The notes under the pieces are model-generated. The model searched no databases, had not been told where the DNA came from, and saw nothing but the letters and a program-made list of their open reading frames with translations. A program made the position numbers and the translations under genes. Positions 1 to 8,516 of a stretch of DNA of 61,840 nt are shown here, one piece after another (the first letter of the stretch is position 1; every line of letters begins with the position of its first letter). Source of the stretch: an uncultured Ectothiorhodospiraceae bacterium (lineage in GTDB: Bacteria > Pseudomonadota > Gammaproteobacteria > UBA9214); the NCBI GenBank assembly GCA_947258545.1, contig CAMYJI010000034.1, positions 1 to 61,840 on the forward strand, written 5' to 3'.

Positions 1-90
1 AATTCCTCACCAACAGGCCGGATATATGAGAGCAATCCTGTCCCTGTCACCGCCCAGGCAAAATCTTGCAAAACGGGAGGAGACCATATA

Positions 91-168
91 TGGGCAAAGA
101 AGCGCAGTGACGTGCCCAACATTCTATTTATGACTACGGCTTGATGGGCACGCTGCGCTTTGCCCATC
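91..168. repeat. REP-like imperfect palindrome
   Basis: The stretch before dcd holds no gene. It contains two inverted arms, 91-118 (TGGGCAAAGAAGCGCAG followed by TGACGTGCCCA) and 143-168 (GATGGGCACGCTGCGCTTTG followed by CCCATC), which pair with each other and are also internally self-complementary. This looks like a REP/BIME-type dispersed palindrome. It may form a stem-loop in a transcript reading into dcd, but nothing shows a regulatory role. Confidence 0.6.
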
Positions 169-190
169 CTACAGGTATTCAAGGCTGACC

Positions 191-760
191 ATGTCGATCA
201 AGTCTGACAAGTGGATCCGGCGCATGGCCGAGGAATACGGCATGATCGAGCCGTTCGAGGCGGGTCAGGTGAGGCACAGTGATGACGGTTCCCGGCTGGT
301 GTCGTATGGCACTTCGAGCTATGGCTATGACATCCGCTGTTCCGATGAATTCAAGATCTTTACCAATATCAACTCGGCGATCGTCGATCCCAAGAACTTC
401 GATGCCAACAGCTTCGTGGATGTCAAGGCAGACGTCTGCATCATCCCGCCGAACTCCTTTGCCCTGGCGCGGACGGTCGAGTATTTCCGCATTCCACGCA
501 ATGTCCTGACCATCTGCCTCGGCAAGTCGACCTATGCGCGCTGCGGCATTATCGTTAACGTGACACCGTTCGAGCCGGAGTGGGAAGGGCATGTCACGCT
601 CGAGTTCTCGAACACCACGCCGCTGCCGGCCAAGATCTATGCCAACGAGGGTGTGGCCCAGGTGCTGTTCCTGGAGTCGGACGAGGTCTGCGAGACCTCC
701 TACAAGGACCGCGGCGGCAAATACCAGGGCCAGAAGGGTGTGACCCTGCCAAAGACGTAG
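191..760 (+). CDS. dcd: dCTP deaminase
   Basis: Deaminates dCTP to dUTP in the cytosol, feeding dTTP synthesis through dUTPase and thymidylate synthase. The 189-residue product has the usual length for the monofunctional Dcd of proteobacteria. Family landmarks are visible throughout: the start [13 protein letters not shown], the SYGYDIR segment near residue 43, the [10 protein letters not shown] substrate-binding loop near residue 111 and the E-P-E-W-E-G-H stretch near residue 128 that contains the catalytic Glu. The ATG at 191 follows an AAGG at about -10. It stands alone here, between a palindromic repeat upstream and a CACCGCAAAG-family element downstream. Confidence 0.97.
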   Translation: MSIKSDKWIRRMAEEYGMIEPFEAGQVRHSDDGSRLVSYGTSSYGYDIRCSDEFKIFTNINSAIVDPKNFDANSFVDVKADVCIIPPNSFALARTVEYFRIPRNVLTICLGKSTYARCGIIVNVTPFEPEWEGHVTLEFSNTTPLPAKIYANEGVAQVLFLESDEVCETSYKDRGGKYQGQKGVTLPKT

Positions 761-768
761 GGAGTCCA

Positions 769-938
769 TTCACCGCAAAGGACGCAAAGGGGCGCAAAGC
801 AAATCAATAGTGATAAATCCTGGGTGCGCGCCTGCTGAAAACTGAAAAAGACGGCTTGTTTACACTATTGTGGTTGTATGACTTTGCGTTCCTTTGCGTT
901 CCTTTGCGTTCCTTTGCGTCCTTTGCGCCTTTGCGGTT
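769..938. repeat. CACCGCAAAG-family inverted-repeat element, copy 1
   Basis: Left arm 769-800 (TTCACCGCAAAGGACGCAAA then GGGGCGCAAAGC); right arm about 883-938, its reverse complement, ending CTTTGCGCCTTTGCGGTTA. The right arm is expanded by a near-perfect 10-bp tandem (CTTTGCGTTC, four units). No ORF of note lies inside. It fills the gap between dcd and the DUF3108 gene. It belongs to a family seen four more times in this window (7743, 28448, 29391, 30904). Confidence 0.8.
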
Positions 939-980
939 ATGACTAATGTTCCCGGGAAACCGCCATGCCCGTCTGTGCAT

Positions 981-1727
981 CTACGGTTTCACGCGCAGTG
1001 ATTCGCTGAAGCTTTCCAGGTCGCTCTGGTATTCGTCGTCCTTTTCGTGTTGCCAGATCCGCACCGGCAGGTAGCTGAGTTCAGGGGCGCACCAGATGTA
1101 GGTCTCGCGCTTGGAGTTGCGGCGTACCTTGACCAGTTTGACGGTTTCGAAGGTACCGGCAGGCAGTTCCAGCGTTTCCCTGGCCACTACCCTGAAGTTG
1201 TATTCCCTGAGCTTGCCGCCATCGGCGATATCGAAGGCCATATCCGTTTTGTCAGCCTGCAGCGCCAGCATTATCCCGAGTTGCGAAGCCAGCCGGTCCA
1301 GGGTGCCCGCCGGGACGTCCATCTTCCAGACGCTGTCATCGACATGGTTCTCGACGCTGGACTGGTCCCTGTCGAAGTGCAGTTCGGCTTCACGTTCCCG
1401 GGCGCCGCCGGAGCGCTCGTAGCGGTAGTACAAAGGGTGTATCCCGGAGGCATCCAGGTAGCCCCGGCTGAGTTCATGCAGCTTGTCCTTCAGCAGCCAG
1501 GAGATCCAGCGGCTGGGCCAGCTGCGGGTCTCGTAGACATAGTGGCCGTCTTTTCCCAGGCTCAGTGAGAGCGTCGAGGTGCCGATGCGCAGGCTGCCGC
1601 GTGATAGTTTGAAGCTGGCCTCGAATTCCGGCAGCGGTGCCGCCTTGGGCGCTGATGCGAAGGCCGTGCTGGCCAGCAGGGCGCAGATTATGGCAAGGGT
1701 GAATGTCCGGTACCTGTGTTTCAGCAT
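981..1727 (-). CDS. DUF3108 domain protein, exported
   Basis: A 248-residue protein with an N-terminal signal peptide (hydrophobic stretch about residues 9-25, Ala-rich cleavage region ASAPKAAP), so periplasmic or envelope-facing. The rest matches the DUF3108 pattern: an F-E-A-S-F-K-L start, a GIHPLYYRYERSG segment near residue 95, and the C-terminal EYNFRVVARETLELPAGTFET and KRETYIWCAPELSYLPVRI segments. The molecular function of DUF3108 is unknown. Its start codon overlaps the end of purN by 7 bp, so it is translated from the purM-purN operon. This is a common gammaproteobacterial arrangement, but the link to purine synthesis is unexplained. Confidence 0.88.
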   Translation of the reverse strand: MLKHRYRTFTLAIICALLASTAFASAPKAAPLPEFEASFKLSRGSLRIGTSTLSLSLGKDGHYVYETRSWPSRWISWLLKDKLHELSRGYLDASGIHPLYYRYERSGGAREREAELHFDRDQSSVENHVDDSVWKMDVPAGTLDRLASQLGIMLALQADKTDMAFDIADGGKLREYNFRVVARETLELPAGTFETVKLVKVRRNSKRETYIWCAPELSYLPVRIWQHEKDDEYQSDLESFSESLRVKP

Positions 1728-2401
1728 GGGGCGCCCGCTTCGGAATCAAGCTGCCGGGGTCGTTTCAGTGGTGCGCCGTCGAACCGGACTCGTCCGTCCG
1801 GGTCCAGCCGCACGCGGCCCTCGGCATACCAGCGTATGACAACAGGATACATCCGGTGTTCCTGCTCCAGCACCCGTGCCGCCAGGCTGTCGGCATCGTC
1901 ACCGGGCAGCACCGCCACGCCTGCCTGCAGAATGGCCGGTCCGCCGTCTGTCTCCTCGGTGACAAAGTGGATGGTAGCGCCCGTCTCCTGCCTGCCTGCA
2001 TCCAGCACTCGCTGGTGGGTGTTCAGACCGGGAAACTCGGGCAGCAGGGAAGGGTGAATATTGATCATCCGGCCCCGGTAGTGGTGCACGAATGCCGGCG
2101 TCAGGATGCGCATGAAGCCGGCCAGCACCACCAGTTGTGGCCGGTATTCATCGATTGCGGATTGCAGTGCCGCATCAAAGGCCGCGCGTTCCGGGTACTG
2201 GCGGTGGTCGACCACTTGCGTGGCGATGCCGGCCTGCACGGCGTGCTGCAGCCCCAAGGCATCCGGTTTGTTGCTGATCACCGCACGTATCTCGACCGGC
2301 AGTTCGCCTGTGGCAACAGCGTCGATGATCGACTGGAGGTTACTGCCTCGGCCCGAGATCAGGACCACTATGGACAAAAGATTGTCGACGGCACGCGTCA
2401 T
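1721..2401 (-). CDS. purN: phosphoribosylglycinamide formyltransferase
   Basis: Transfers the formyl group from 10-formyl-THF to GAR, the third step of purine synthesis. The product is 226 residues, slightly longer than the roughly 212 of E. coli PurN because of a C-terminal tail. Recognisable parts are the glycine-rich ISGRGSNLQSI near the N-terminus, the catalytic INIHPSLLPEFPGLNTH segment (Asn and His) and the TGATIHFVTEETDGG segment with the catalytic Asp. It lies 33 bp downstream of purM on the same strand and is the usual partner gene. Confidence 0.97.
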   Translation of the reverse strand: MTRAVDNLLSIVVLISGRGSNLQSIIDAVATGELPVEIRAVISNKPDALGLQHAVQAGIATQVVDHRQYPERAAFDAALQSAIDEYRPQLVVLAGFMRILTPAFVHHYRGRMINIHPSLLPEFPGLNTHQRVLDAGRQETGATIHFVTEETDGGPAILQAGVAVLPGDDADSLAARVLEQEHRMYPVVIRWYAEGRVRLDPDGRVRFDGAPLKRPRQLDSEAGAPC

Positions 2402-2434
2402 AGCCAGGTCAGATTGGGGCCAGACCGGAGGTGT

Positions 2435-3505
2435 CTATGTTCCCAGGGAGACATCGGGGGCGCCGTCGCCGGGTTCGATGCCGCCGATGACCCAGGCCTG
2501 CTCGCCCTGTGACTGCAGGTGCTCGAGGGCCTGTTGTTCGTCGGCCTTGTCGACGCACACCACCATGCCGATGCCGCAGTTGAACGTGCGGTACATTTCG
2601 TCCGTGGTGACCTTGCCCTTGTCCTGCAACCAGTCGAATATGGCCGCGCGTTCCCAGCTGCGGGTGTCGATCTGCGCCCGGGTGCCCTCCGGCATGACCC
2701 GGGGCAGGTTCTCGGTCAGGCCGCCCCCGGTGATGTGGGCGAGGGCATGGACACTGACGGTGTTGAACAGGGACAGCAGTGGCTTGACGTAGATGCGGGT
2801 CGGTGCGAGCAGCCAGTGCGCCAGCGACTGGCCGTCGAGTTCTTCGTCCAGCTGGCTGTGGCTGACCTCGATGATTTTGCGGATTAGCGAATAACCATTG
2901 GAATGGGGGCCCGATGAGGCCAGCCCGATCAGGCTGTCGCCGGTCCGGACGGCACTGCCGTCGATAATCGCGTCCTTCTCGACCACGCCGACACTGAACC
3001 CGGCAAGGTCATAATCGTTTGCTGCGTACATACCGGGCATCTCAGCGGTCTCACCGCCGACCAGTGCCGCGCCGGCCAGTTCACAGCCGCGCGCGATGCC
3101 GCTGATGACGCTGGAGGCGACCTCGACATCCAGTTTTCCGGTGGCGTAATAGTCCAGGAAGAACAGGGGTTCGGCACCCTGCACGACGATGTCGTTAACG
3201 CACATGCCCACCAGGTCGATGCCGATGGTGCTGTGCAGGCCACTGTCGATCGCCAGCTTGAGCTTAGTGCCGACACCGTCGGTGCCGGAGACCAGCACCG
3301 GCTTGCGGTAGCGGTCCAGGGGCAACTCGAACAGTGCGCCGAAGCCGCCCAGTCCGGCCAGTACACCGGGCCGTGTGGTGCGTGCCACGGCGGGCTTGAT
3401 GCGGTCGATGAGCCGGTTGCCGGCGTCGATGTCGACGCCGGAATCACGATAACTCAATGAACCGGAGGATTGTTCTGCGGCCGTGCCTTTATCCTGCGCA
3501 CTCAC
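2435..3505 (-). CDS. purM: phosphoribosylformylglycinamidine cyclo-ligase
   Basis: ATP-dependent AIR synthase, which closes the imidazole ring in purine synthesis. The reading frame stays open far upstream, but homology starts near [15 protein letters not shown] chose the GTG at 3505 because a GGGAG lies about 8 bp upstream and the resulting 356 residues fit the family. Landmarks are [13 protein letters not shown], the glycine-rich [24 protein letters not shown], the ATP-site [12 protein letters not shown] and the C-terminal [13 protein letters not shown]. First gene of the purM-purN-DUF3108 operon, divergent from the DUF2066 gene with about 180 bp of shared upstream region. Confidence 0.96.
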   Translation of the reverse strand: MSAQDKGTAAEQSSGSLSYRDSGVDIDAGNRLIDRIKPAVARTTRPGVLAGLGGFGALFELPLDRYRKPVLVSGTDGVGTKLKLAIDSGLHSTIGIDLVGMCVNDIVVQGAEPLFFLDYYATGKLDVEVASSVISGIARGCELAGAALVGGETAEMPGMYAANDYDLAGFSVGVVEKDAIIDGSAVRTGDSLIGLASSGPHSNGYSLIRKIIEVSHSQLDEELDGQSLAHWLLAPTRIYVKPLLSLFNTVSVHALAHITGGGLTENLPRVMPEGTRAQIDTRSWERAAIFDWLQDKGKVTTDEMYRTFNCGIGMVVCVDKADEQQALEHLQSQGEQAWVIGGIEPGDGAPDVSLGT

Positions 3506-3682
3506 GTTGGGGCTCCCGTAGTTAGCAGCACTAATGGTAGCGGTCGGCCGCGAGTGGTGTAAACCCGACGATGCAGTGCATCCGGCAGACTGACACCGCT
3601 GCGTGCGGTCTATTATGGCCAAAATCCGTTGATACCCGTATGCTTGGGCTTCCTTTTTCTGCTGCTTGGATGGATACGGGGT

Positions 3683-4741
3683 ATGGATAAATCGCGTCGA
3701 TGGAGGCGGCTCCATGTCGTCATCGCCTGCATTTCGGGCCTGCTGCCGGTGCTTGCCGGTGCGGTCACCGGCCAGGACCTGTTTGAGTCCGAGGTCACGG
3801 TCGCCAGCCAGCAGCCGGACGAGCGCACGGCGGCAATGCAACGGGCACTGGCCGAGGTGCTGGTCAGGGTGACCGGGCAGCGTGAACTGCTGGGGCAGGA
3901 GCCGGCGAAGTCGATGCTGGCCGATCCTGCCCGCTACGTGCAGCAATACCGTTACTACACGGTGCCCGATACCCGGCCGGCGGAGTTGAAGATCCGGGTG
4001 CGCTTTGACGGCAATGCGGTGCGCGCGGCATTACGCCAGCAGGGTGCGTCCTACTGGGGTGATTCGGAGCGGCCGGATACACTGGTGTGGCTGGCCGTCG
4101 AGGACCGGGGTGAGCGTTACATCGTGTCGGCACAGGATAGCCGCGCGGTTTACCGGAAGATTCAGGCCGCAGCGCAGCAGCGTGGCGTGCCCTTGATCTT
4201 CCCACTAATGGACCTCGAGGACCAGTCCAGGGCGCGGTTTACCGATATCTGGGGTGGTTTCCTGGAGCGCGTTCTGACCGCCTCCGAGCGCTACAACCCG
4301 AGCGCAATCCTGATCGGCCGACTGAACCGGGCACCCTCCGGGGGCTGGGTTGCTCGCTGGGATATGCAGGTCGCCGGCACGTCCTCGTCCTGGTCAGACA
4401 GCGAGCAACAGCTGGAAAGCCTTTTGCAGTCGGGTATCGATAATGCGGCCGATCGGCAGGCATCGCATCTGGCGGTCTCCGGGCCCGGTGTCAATACCGG
4501 TGCGGTTAGCATCACGGTGGATGACATCAACACGCTCACCGCCTATGCCCGCGTCAATGACTACCTGTCCTCGTTAACCGCGATCAGGCAATTCCAGGTC
4601 GAACAGGTCGCCGGGTCCAGCGTGCACTATGCCGTGCACCTCAACGGCACCCTTCAGGGTCTGATGCAGACCATCGTCATCGGCACGGTACTGGAACCGT
4701 CGTCCAAGGGAACAGCGGGCAGTTACCGGTTACGCCAGTGA
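3683..4741 (+). CDS. DUF2066 domain protein, exported
   Basis: A DUF2066 family protein of unknown function. The frame is open from 3629, but the start there would be a TTG without a ribosome-binding site. The ATG at 3683 gives a conventional signal peptide (charged [10 protein letters not shown] then a hydrophobic stretch ending around ALAGAVTGQ), for 352 residues. The region right after the signal peptide, [15 protein letters not shown] followed by [11 protein letters not shown], is the DUF2066 signature. The order DUF2066-(CDP-alcohol transferase)-hda, divergent from purMN, is conserved in many gammaproteobacteria. The next gene starts inside its stop codon (GTGA), so translation is probably coupled. 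Confidence 0.85.
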   Translation: MDKSRRWRRLHVVIACISGLLPVLAGAVTGQDLFESEVTVASQQPDERTAAMQRALAEVLVRVTGQRELLGQEPAKSMLADPARYVQQYRYYTVPDTRPAELKIRVRFDGNAVRAALRQQGASYWGDSERPDTLVWLAVEDRGERYIVSAQDSRAVYRKIQAAAQQRGVPLIFPLMDLEDQSRARFTDIWGGFLERVLTASERYNPSAILIGRLNRAPSGGWVARWDMQVAGTSSSWSDSEQQLESLLQSGIDNAADRQASHLAVSGPGVNTGAVSITVDDINTLTAYARVNDYLSSLTAIRQFQVEQVAGSSVHYAVHLNGTLQGLMQTIVIGTVLEPSSKGTAGSYRLRQ

Positions 4742-5289
4742 AACCCAGCGACCTGCCCAACCTGATAACGGTTTTCCGTTTTCTGCTGGTGCCGCCGGTC
4801 GTCATGCTGCTGTTGAAAGGGCACTTCGGGAGTGCCTTGCTGGTCTTCGCCGTGGCGGGGTTTTCCGATGCCCTCGACGGCTATCTCGCCAAGCGCTACC
4901 ACTGGACCAGCCGCCTGGGTGCGCTGATGGACCCGCTGGCGGACAAGCTCCTGCTGGTGTCCTCGTTTATCACGCTGGGCTGGCTCGGGCTGATACCGCT
5001 GTGGCTGGTGGGCCTGGTGATTCTGCGCGACCTGGTCATAGTGACGGGTGCGATTGTGTATAACATGCGTATTGAGCAGCTGGAGGCGGAACCGAGCCTG
5101 GTCAGCAAGCTGAATACCTTGACCCAGATTTTGCTGGTACTGGCAATCATGTTTACCCAGGCCTTCCGGGAGCTGCCGGCACTGTGGATGGATACTCTGT
5201 TCTACAGCGTTCTGGTCACGATTGTGTGGAGTGGCTTTGATTACGTCTGGACCTGGAGCCGCAGGGCCTGGTCCCGGCGTGGCCAATAG
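4738..5289 (+). CDS. CDP-alcohol phosphatidyltransferase (PgsA-like)
   Basis: An inner-membrane enzyme of the CDP-alcohol phosphotransferase superfamily, which swaps CMP on a CDP-diacylglycerol for an alcohol. The signature D-x2-DG-x2-A-(K/R)-x8-G-x3-D-x3-D is visible at about residues 44-70 as SDALDGYLAKRYHWTSRLGA followed by LMDPLADK, with all three Asp pairs kept. Several membrane spans follow. At 183 residues it is like PgsA, but the true phosphatidylglycerophosphate synthase may be elsewhere, so I leave the substrate open. It starts with GTG overlapping the DUF2066 stop and is followed within 13 bp by hda. Confidence 0.85.
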   Translation: MKPSDLPNLITVFRFLLVPPVVMLLLKGHFGSALLVFAVAGFSDALDGYLAKRYHWTSRLGALMDPLADKLLLVSSFITLGWLGLIPLWLVGLVILRDLVIVTGAIVYNMRIEQLEAEPSLVSKLNTLTQILLVLAIMFTQAFRELPALWMDTLFYSVLVTIVWSGFDYVWTWSRRAWSRRGQ

Positions 5290-5302
5290 CAAAGTCACGG
5301 TG

Positions 5303-6001
5303 ATGCACCCCCAATTGCCGCTGGGCCTGGCGCTGAAAGACAGTGCCCGTTTCGAGAGTTTTTTCCCCGGACAGAACCAGGAGGCCGTACAGAGTCTGCA
5401 GTCGGCCGCGGCTGGGCGAGGCGAGTCGCTGGTCTACCTAGCCGGTCCCGCCGGTATGGGCAAGACACACTTGCTGCAGGCCGCCTGTCACCTGGCAGCA
5501 GAACATCAGCGGACCTCCAGCTACCTGCCCATGCAGGAGCTGCTGAGCGTTTCAGCAGAGATATTCCAGGGCCTGGAGCAGCTGGATCTGGTCTGCGTGG
5601 ATGATGCGCAGGCACTTGCCGGGCATGGTGACTGGGAACGTGGCCTGTTTGATCTGTTCAACCGCATGCGGGATAGCGGCAGCACATTGCTGGTTGCTGC
5701 TGCGCAACGACCGGGCCGCACCGGGTTTGAATTGCCGGACCTGGTCTCAAGGCTGGGTTGGGGTGTGACCTATGCCCTGAAGCCGCTGGCTGATGACGAG
5801 ATCCTCGCCGCCCTGTCGTATCGCGCCCGGGGGCGCGGGCTGGAACTGCCCGAGGAGACCGCAGGTTTTCTCCTGAAACGTATTCCGCGGGACCTGCCGT
5901 CGGTCTTCGACCTGCTCGATCGCCTCGACGAGGCCTCCATGATCGAGCAGCGCCGCCTGACCATTCCCTTTGTGAAGTCTGTGCTCGATCAGGTGTCGTG
6001 A
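5303..6001 (+). CDS. hda: DnaA-related regulatory inactivator Hda
   Basis: An AAA+ protein that, with the sliding clamp, stimulates hydrolysis of DnaA-bound ATP and so prevents over-initiation of replication. The frame opens at 5222 inside the previous gene. The ATG at 5303 (MHPQLPLGLALKD) matches the family start and gives 232 residues, the normal size. The N-terminal QLPLGLAL resembles the clamp-binding motif. The Walker A is GPAGMGKTH and the Walker B LDLVCVDDAQAL. The arginine-finger/sensor II part follows at SRLGWGVTYAL and RIPRDLPSVFDLLDRLD. Third gene of the DUF2066-CDP-AP-hda set. Confidence 0.94.
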   Translation: MHPQLPLGLALKDSARFESFFPGQNQEAVQSLQSAAAGRGESLVYLAGPAGMGKTHLLQAACHLAAEHQRTSSYLPMQELLSVSAEIFQGLEQLDLVCVDDAQALAGHGDWERGLFDLFNRMRDSGSTLLVAAAQRPGRTGFELPDLVSRLGWGVTYALKPLADDEILAALSYRARGRGLELPEETAGFLLKRIPRDLPSVFDLLDRLDEASMIEQRRLTIPFVKSVLDQVS

Positions 6002-6052
6002 GGGGGATGCGGAAGCATTGCACGCAGGGCTTTCTTGTAAATTACATGGAAA

Positions 6053-6210
6053 CTGTAGGAGCGCCTTGCAGGCGCGATCTTTATTGAGATAAAACCATCG
6101 CGCCTGCGAGGCGCTCCTACAGATGGGGACCCCCCAAACCCGACCATCCCCGCGTAGGGTGCGCTATGCGCACCGCCATACCCGATCGCGCCTGCAAGGC
6201 GCTCCTACAG
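6053..6210. repeat. REP-like cluster: three GTAGGAGCGC units plus a second palindrome
   Basis: The gap between hda and the small membrane protein gene (6002-6346) holds only repeats. Units CTGTAGGAGCGCCTTGCAGG...CGAT occur at 6053-6078 (direct), 6097-6122 (inverted, with one change) and 6184-6210 (inverted). The first two form a BIME-like head-to-head pair. A different short palindrome, GGGTGCGCTATGCGCACC at about 6158-6175, sits between the second and third. A fourth unit is at 30996-31021. These resemble the REP sequences spread by RAYT transposases in pseudomonads; no such gene is in this window. Confidence 0.75.
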
Positions 6211-6248
6211 GTTTACAGCCGAGCCTATCTCGCAACAGGAAAACCTGG

Positions 6249-6347
6249 AGCTTTGCCTACATGGATGTAGGTAAGGGGCGTGAGCAGGGAGCGGAAGCTT
6301 TGCCTGCATGGATGTAGGTAAGGGGCGTGAGCAGGGAGCGGAAGCTT
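6249..6347. repeat. 47-bp tandem repeat, 2.1 copies
   Basis: A direct repeat with period 47 bp: the unit beginning AGCTTTGCCTACATGGATGT starts at 6249 and again at 6296 with one substitution (CTAC versus CTGC), and its first bases recur at 6343. It runs up to the stop codon of the small ORF on the minus strand. Each unit contains an internal CTACATGGATGTAG palindrome. No function can be assigned. Confidence 0.8.
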
Positions 6348-6565
6348 CATTCCGCCTCTTGGCGTCCTGCAGTCGCACGCCCTGACCGATTCGCGTCTTC
6401 AAGCTGGAGTCGGAGGGCGGCATTTTCATCGGAGAGTTCGCTGATACGTTGCTGTAGCAGGCCGATATCCTGACGTTCGAACAGCATGAGTGCGACCGAG
6501 GCGATCACGGCGCCCGTGAGCATAAAAACAGTGATGCAAAGTCCGTAGACAAGCTTGTGTTTCAT
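6347..6565 (-). CDS. small single-span membrane protein with coiled coil
   Basis: A 72-residue product that I do not recognise. It has a short positive start (MKHK), one hydrophobic segment (about residues 6-28) and a predicted heptad stretch afterwards (LLQQRISELSDENAALRLQL). The layout recalls small FtsB/FtsL-like or phage-shock-like membrane proteins, but no family can be claimed. No clear ribosome-binding site precedes the ATG at 6565, and the last codons abut the 47-bp tandem repeat, so this could be a young or non-functional ORF. The hydrophobic/coiled-coil organisation is the only reason to keep it. Confidence 0.5.
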   Translation of the reverse strand: MKHKLVYGLCITVFMLTGAVIASVALMLFERQDIGLLQQRISELSDENAALRLQLEDANRSGRATAGRQEAE

Positions 6566-6676
6566 GGCATTGGAACAGAATTGTTATTGATTAATCTTGC
6601 CGAGTCTACGTTATGCCCTCCGCGCTGTGAATCCCGCACACGCGCGCTATTCACCGTGATTTGTCAGGCCTCGCCG

Positions 6677-7039
6677 TCAGGCGGGTGATGCCGTCAAGCG
6701 CACATAGGCCATGCCGGAGAGGAACCAGAGCGAGGATAGCAGTACCTCGAGCAGGCCCAGATGGCGCGAGGTCTCCGAAACATAGGCCTCGACCACGCCA
6801 TGGCTGAAGTAGAGCAGGGCGAGGAAACAGCTCCAGGCGATGGTGTAACGGCGCCTGTGCAACAGGCCGCGCAATGGCGCGAACAACGGCAGCACCAGCA
6901 CCAGTAAGACCAGGGAGACAGGGAAGTGCCCTGAAGGCGCCAGCCAGCTGTACCAGGCGACCAGCAGGGTCAGGGTGCCGAGGTGGCCCGCCAATGTCAG
7001 GCCATATAGAAAGCGTGTGCTGGGTAGGGTCATTGTCAA
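6677..7039 (-). CDS. DUF2069 family membrane protein
   Basis: A 120-residue integral membrane protein with about four hydrophobic spans (near residues 10-30, 38-55, 66-83 and 97-114). The pattern of short loops, the R-R-R-Y-T segment and the SHGVVEAY motif before the last span match DUF2069, whose function is unknown. In many gammaproteobacteria DUF2069 genes sit directly downstream of wrbA, as here (75 bp gap), which supports the call and suggests co-transcription. Confidence 0.82.
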   Translation of the reverse strand: MTMTLPSTRFLYGLTLAGHLGTLTLLVAWYSWLAPSGHFPVSLVLLVLVLPLFAPLRGLLHRRRYTIAWSCFLALLYFSHGVVEAYVSETSRHLGLLEVLLSSLWFLSGMAYVRLTASPA

Positions 7040-7113
7040 GTCGATCGGATTGGCAATCTGGCTGCGTTATCCGTTAATCGTTTCAATCGGGCCCAATGAC
7101 CTCACGGTCCGGG

Positions 7114-7719
<606 letters not shown>

Positions 7720-7742
7720 TCAGCATTATCGAAAGAAATAAT

Positions 7743-8076
7743 TTCACCGCAAAGACGCAAAGGACGCAAAGAAAGACAATCAATACCAACTAAGAAAGGT
7801 CTGATCAATTCGTCATTGCGAGGACCGCGAGGCCGCAGGCCGTGGCGGGACGGAGCAATCTGTAACTGATTGATCGTACTGTCCAGAGATTGCTTCGCTG
7901 GCCGCTCCCGGCGATCGCTTCGGGCTCCTGCCCTCTCGCGACACTTAATGTACAAGGCTGCTTCGCCATGTACATCGCGCTCGCAATGACGTGATGCATC
8001 AATAAATCAGAGATTCCCTAAAATAATCATGCATTAATAATTTTCTCCTTTGCGTCCTTTGCGCCTTTGCGGTGAA
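7743..8076. repeat. CACCGCAAAG-family element, copy 2, carrying a nested element
   Basis: This 368-bp gap between wrbA and the ArsC-like gene has no real gene. The outer arms are at 7743-7774 (TTCACCGCAAAGACGCAAAG...) and about 8047-8076 (CCTTTGCGTCCTTTGCGCCT then TTGCGGTGA), inverted copies of each other. Everything between the arms is the second element (7811-7991) plus short AT-rich flanks, so one repeat has apparently landed in the middle of another. Confidence 0.8.
7811..7991. repeat. nested inverted-repeat element with GTCATTGCGAG ends
   Basis: A 181-bp element bounded by a perfect 12-bp inverted repeat, CGTCATTGCGAG at 7811 and CTCGCAATGACG ending at 7991. The interior contains further paired segments (GGAGCAATCTGTAACTG against AGAGATTGCTTC). 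Short ORFs that cross it, starting MMHHVIASAMYMAKQ on the minus strand, are translations of the repeat, not genes. Confidence 0.75.
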
Positions 8077-8084
8077 TATTGTGT

Positions 8085-8438
8085 TCAAAGGATTTTCAGC
8101 ACGACTTCCGGGGGACGACCCAGAGCGGCCTTGCCTTTGGCCAGCACGATGGGCCGTTCGATCAGGCGCGGGTGTTCGTGCAGGGCCTTGATGAGGTCCT
8201 TGTCCTTCAGGTCCGGGTCGGCCAGGTTTTCCTGCTGGTACTCGGTCTCTTTCATGCGCATCAGCTCGCGCGGCTTCAGTCCGAGCAACTCGAGTATTGC
8301 CGCCAACTCTTTTTCGCTGGGCGGTTCCTTGAGGTATTCAATGATGTGAGGTTCATGCCCCTGCGCACGCAGCAGTTCCAGGGTGGCGCGGGACTTGCTG
8401 CAGCGCGGATTGTGGTAGATGGTGATGTCGTCTGTCAT
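8085..8438 (-). CDS. ArsC/YfgD-family reductase (glutaredoxin-dependent arsenate reductase fold)
   Basis: A 117-residue thioredoxin-fold protein starting MTDDITIYHNPRCSKSRATL, with the single N-terminal active-site Cys in NPRCSKSR as in ArsC and YfgD. The conserved Arg-Pro segment near residue 94 (RLIERPIVL) and the C-terminal GRPPEVVL also fit. The frame is open to 8504, but the ATG at 8438 gives the family start and length. With no ars operon alongside, this is more likely the housekeeping YfgD-type protein than a dedicated arsenate resistance enzyme. It lies just downstream of the fumarase gene. Confidence 0.85.
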   Translation of the reverse strand: MTDDITIYHNPRCSKSRATLELLRAQGHEPHIIEYLKEPPSEKELAAILELLGLKPRELMRMKETEYQQENLADPDLKDKDLIKALHEHPRLIERPIVLAKGKAALGRPPEVVLKIL

Positions 8439-8516
8439 GGTTACTGTCGGTCCATGCTGCGGTGGAAACGGATATTCTCCCAGAAACGGACGCGGGTCGT
8501 CCATGCGGTGCGGATG

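Noticed and set aside
880..925. CRISPR-like short regular repeats
   Set aside because: Units are 10 bp without spacers. The 47-bp tandem at 6249 likewise has no spacers, and no cas gene is present.
3506..3946. N-terminal extension of purM as part of a 503-residue protein
   Set aside because: Homology begins near residue 1 of the GTG 3505 start, which has its own ribosome-binding site; the extension overlaps the divergent gene.
7805..8002. Short ORF with a familiar-looking product (VIASAMYMAKQPCTLSVARG)
   Set aside because: It is a translation of the GTCATTGCGAG dispersed repeat; such hits recur in databases only because the repeat recurs.
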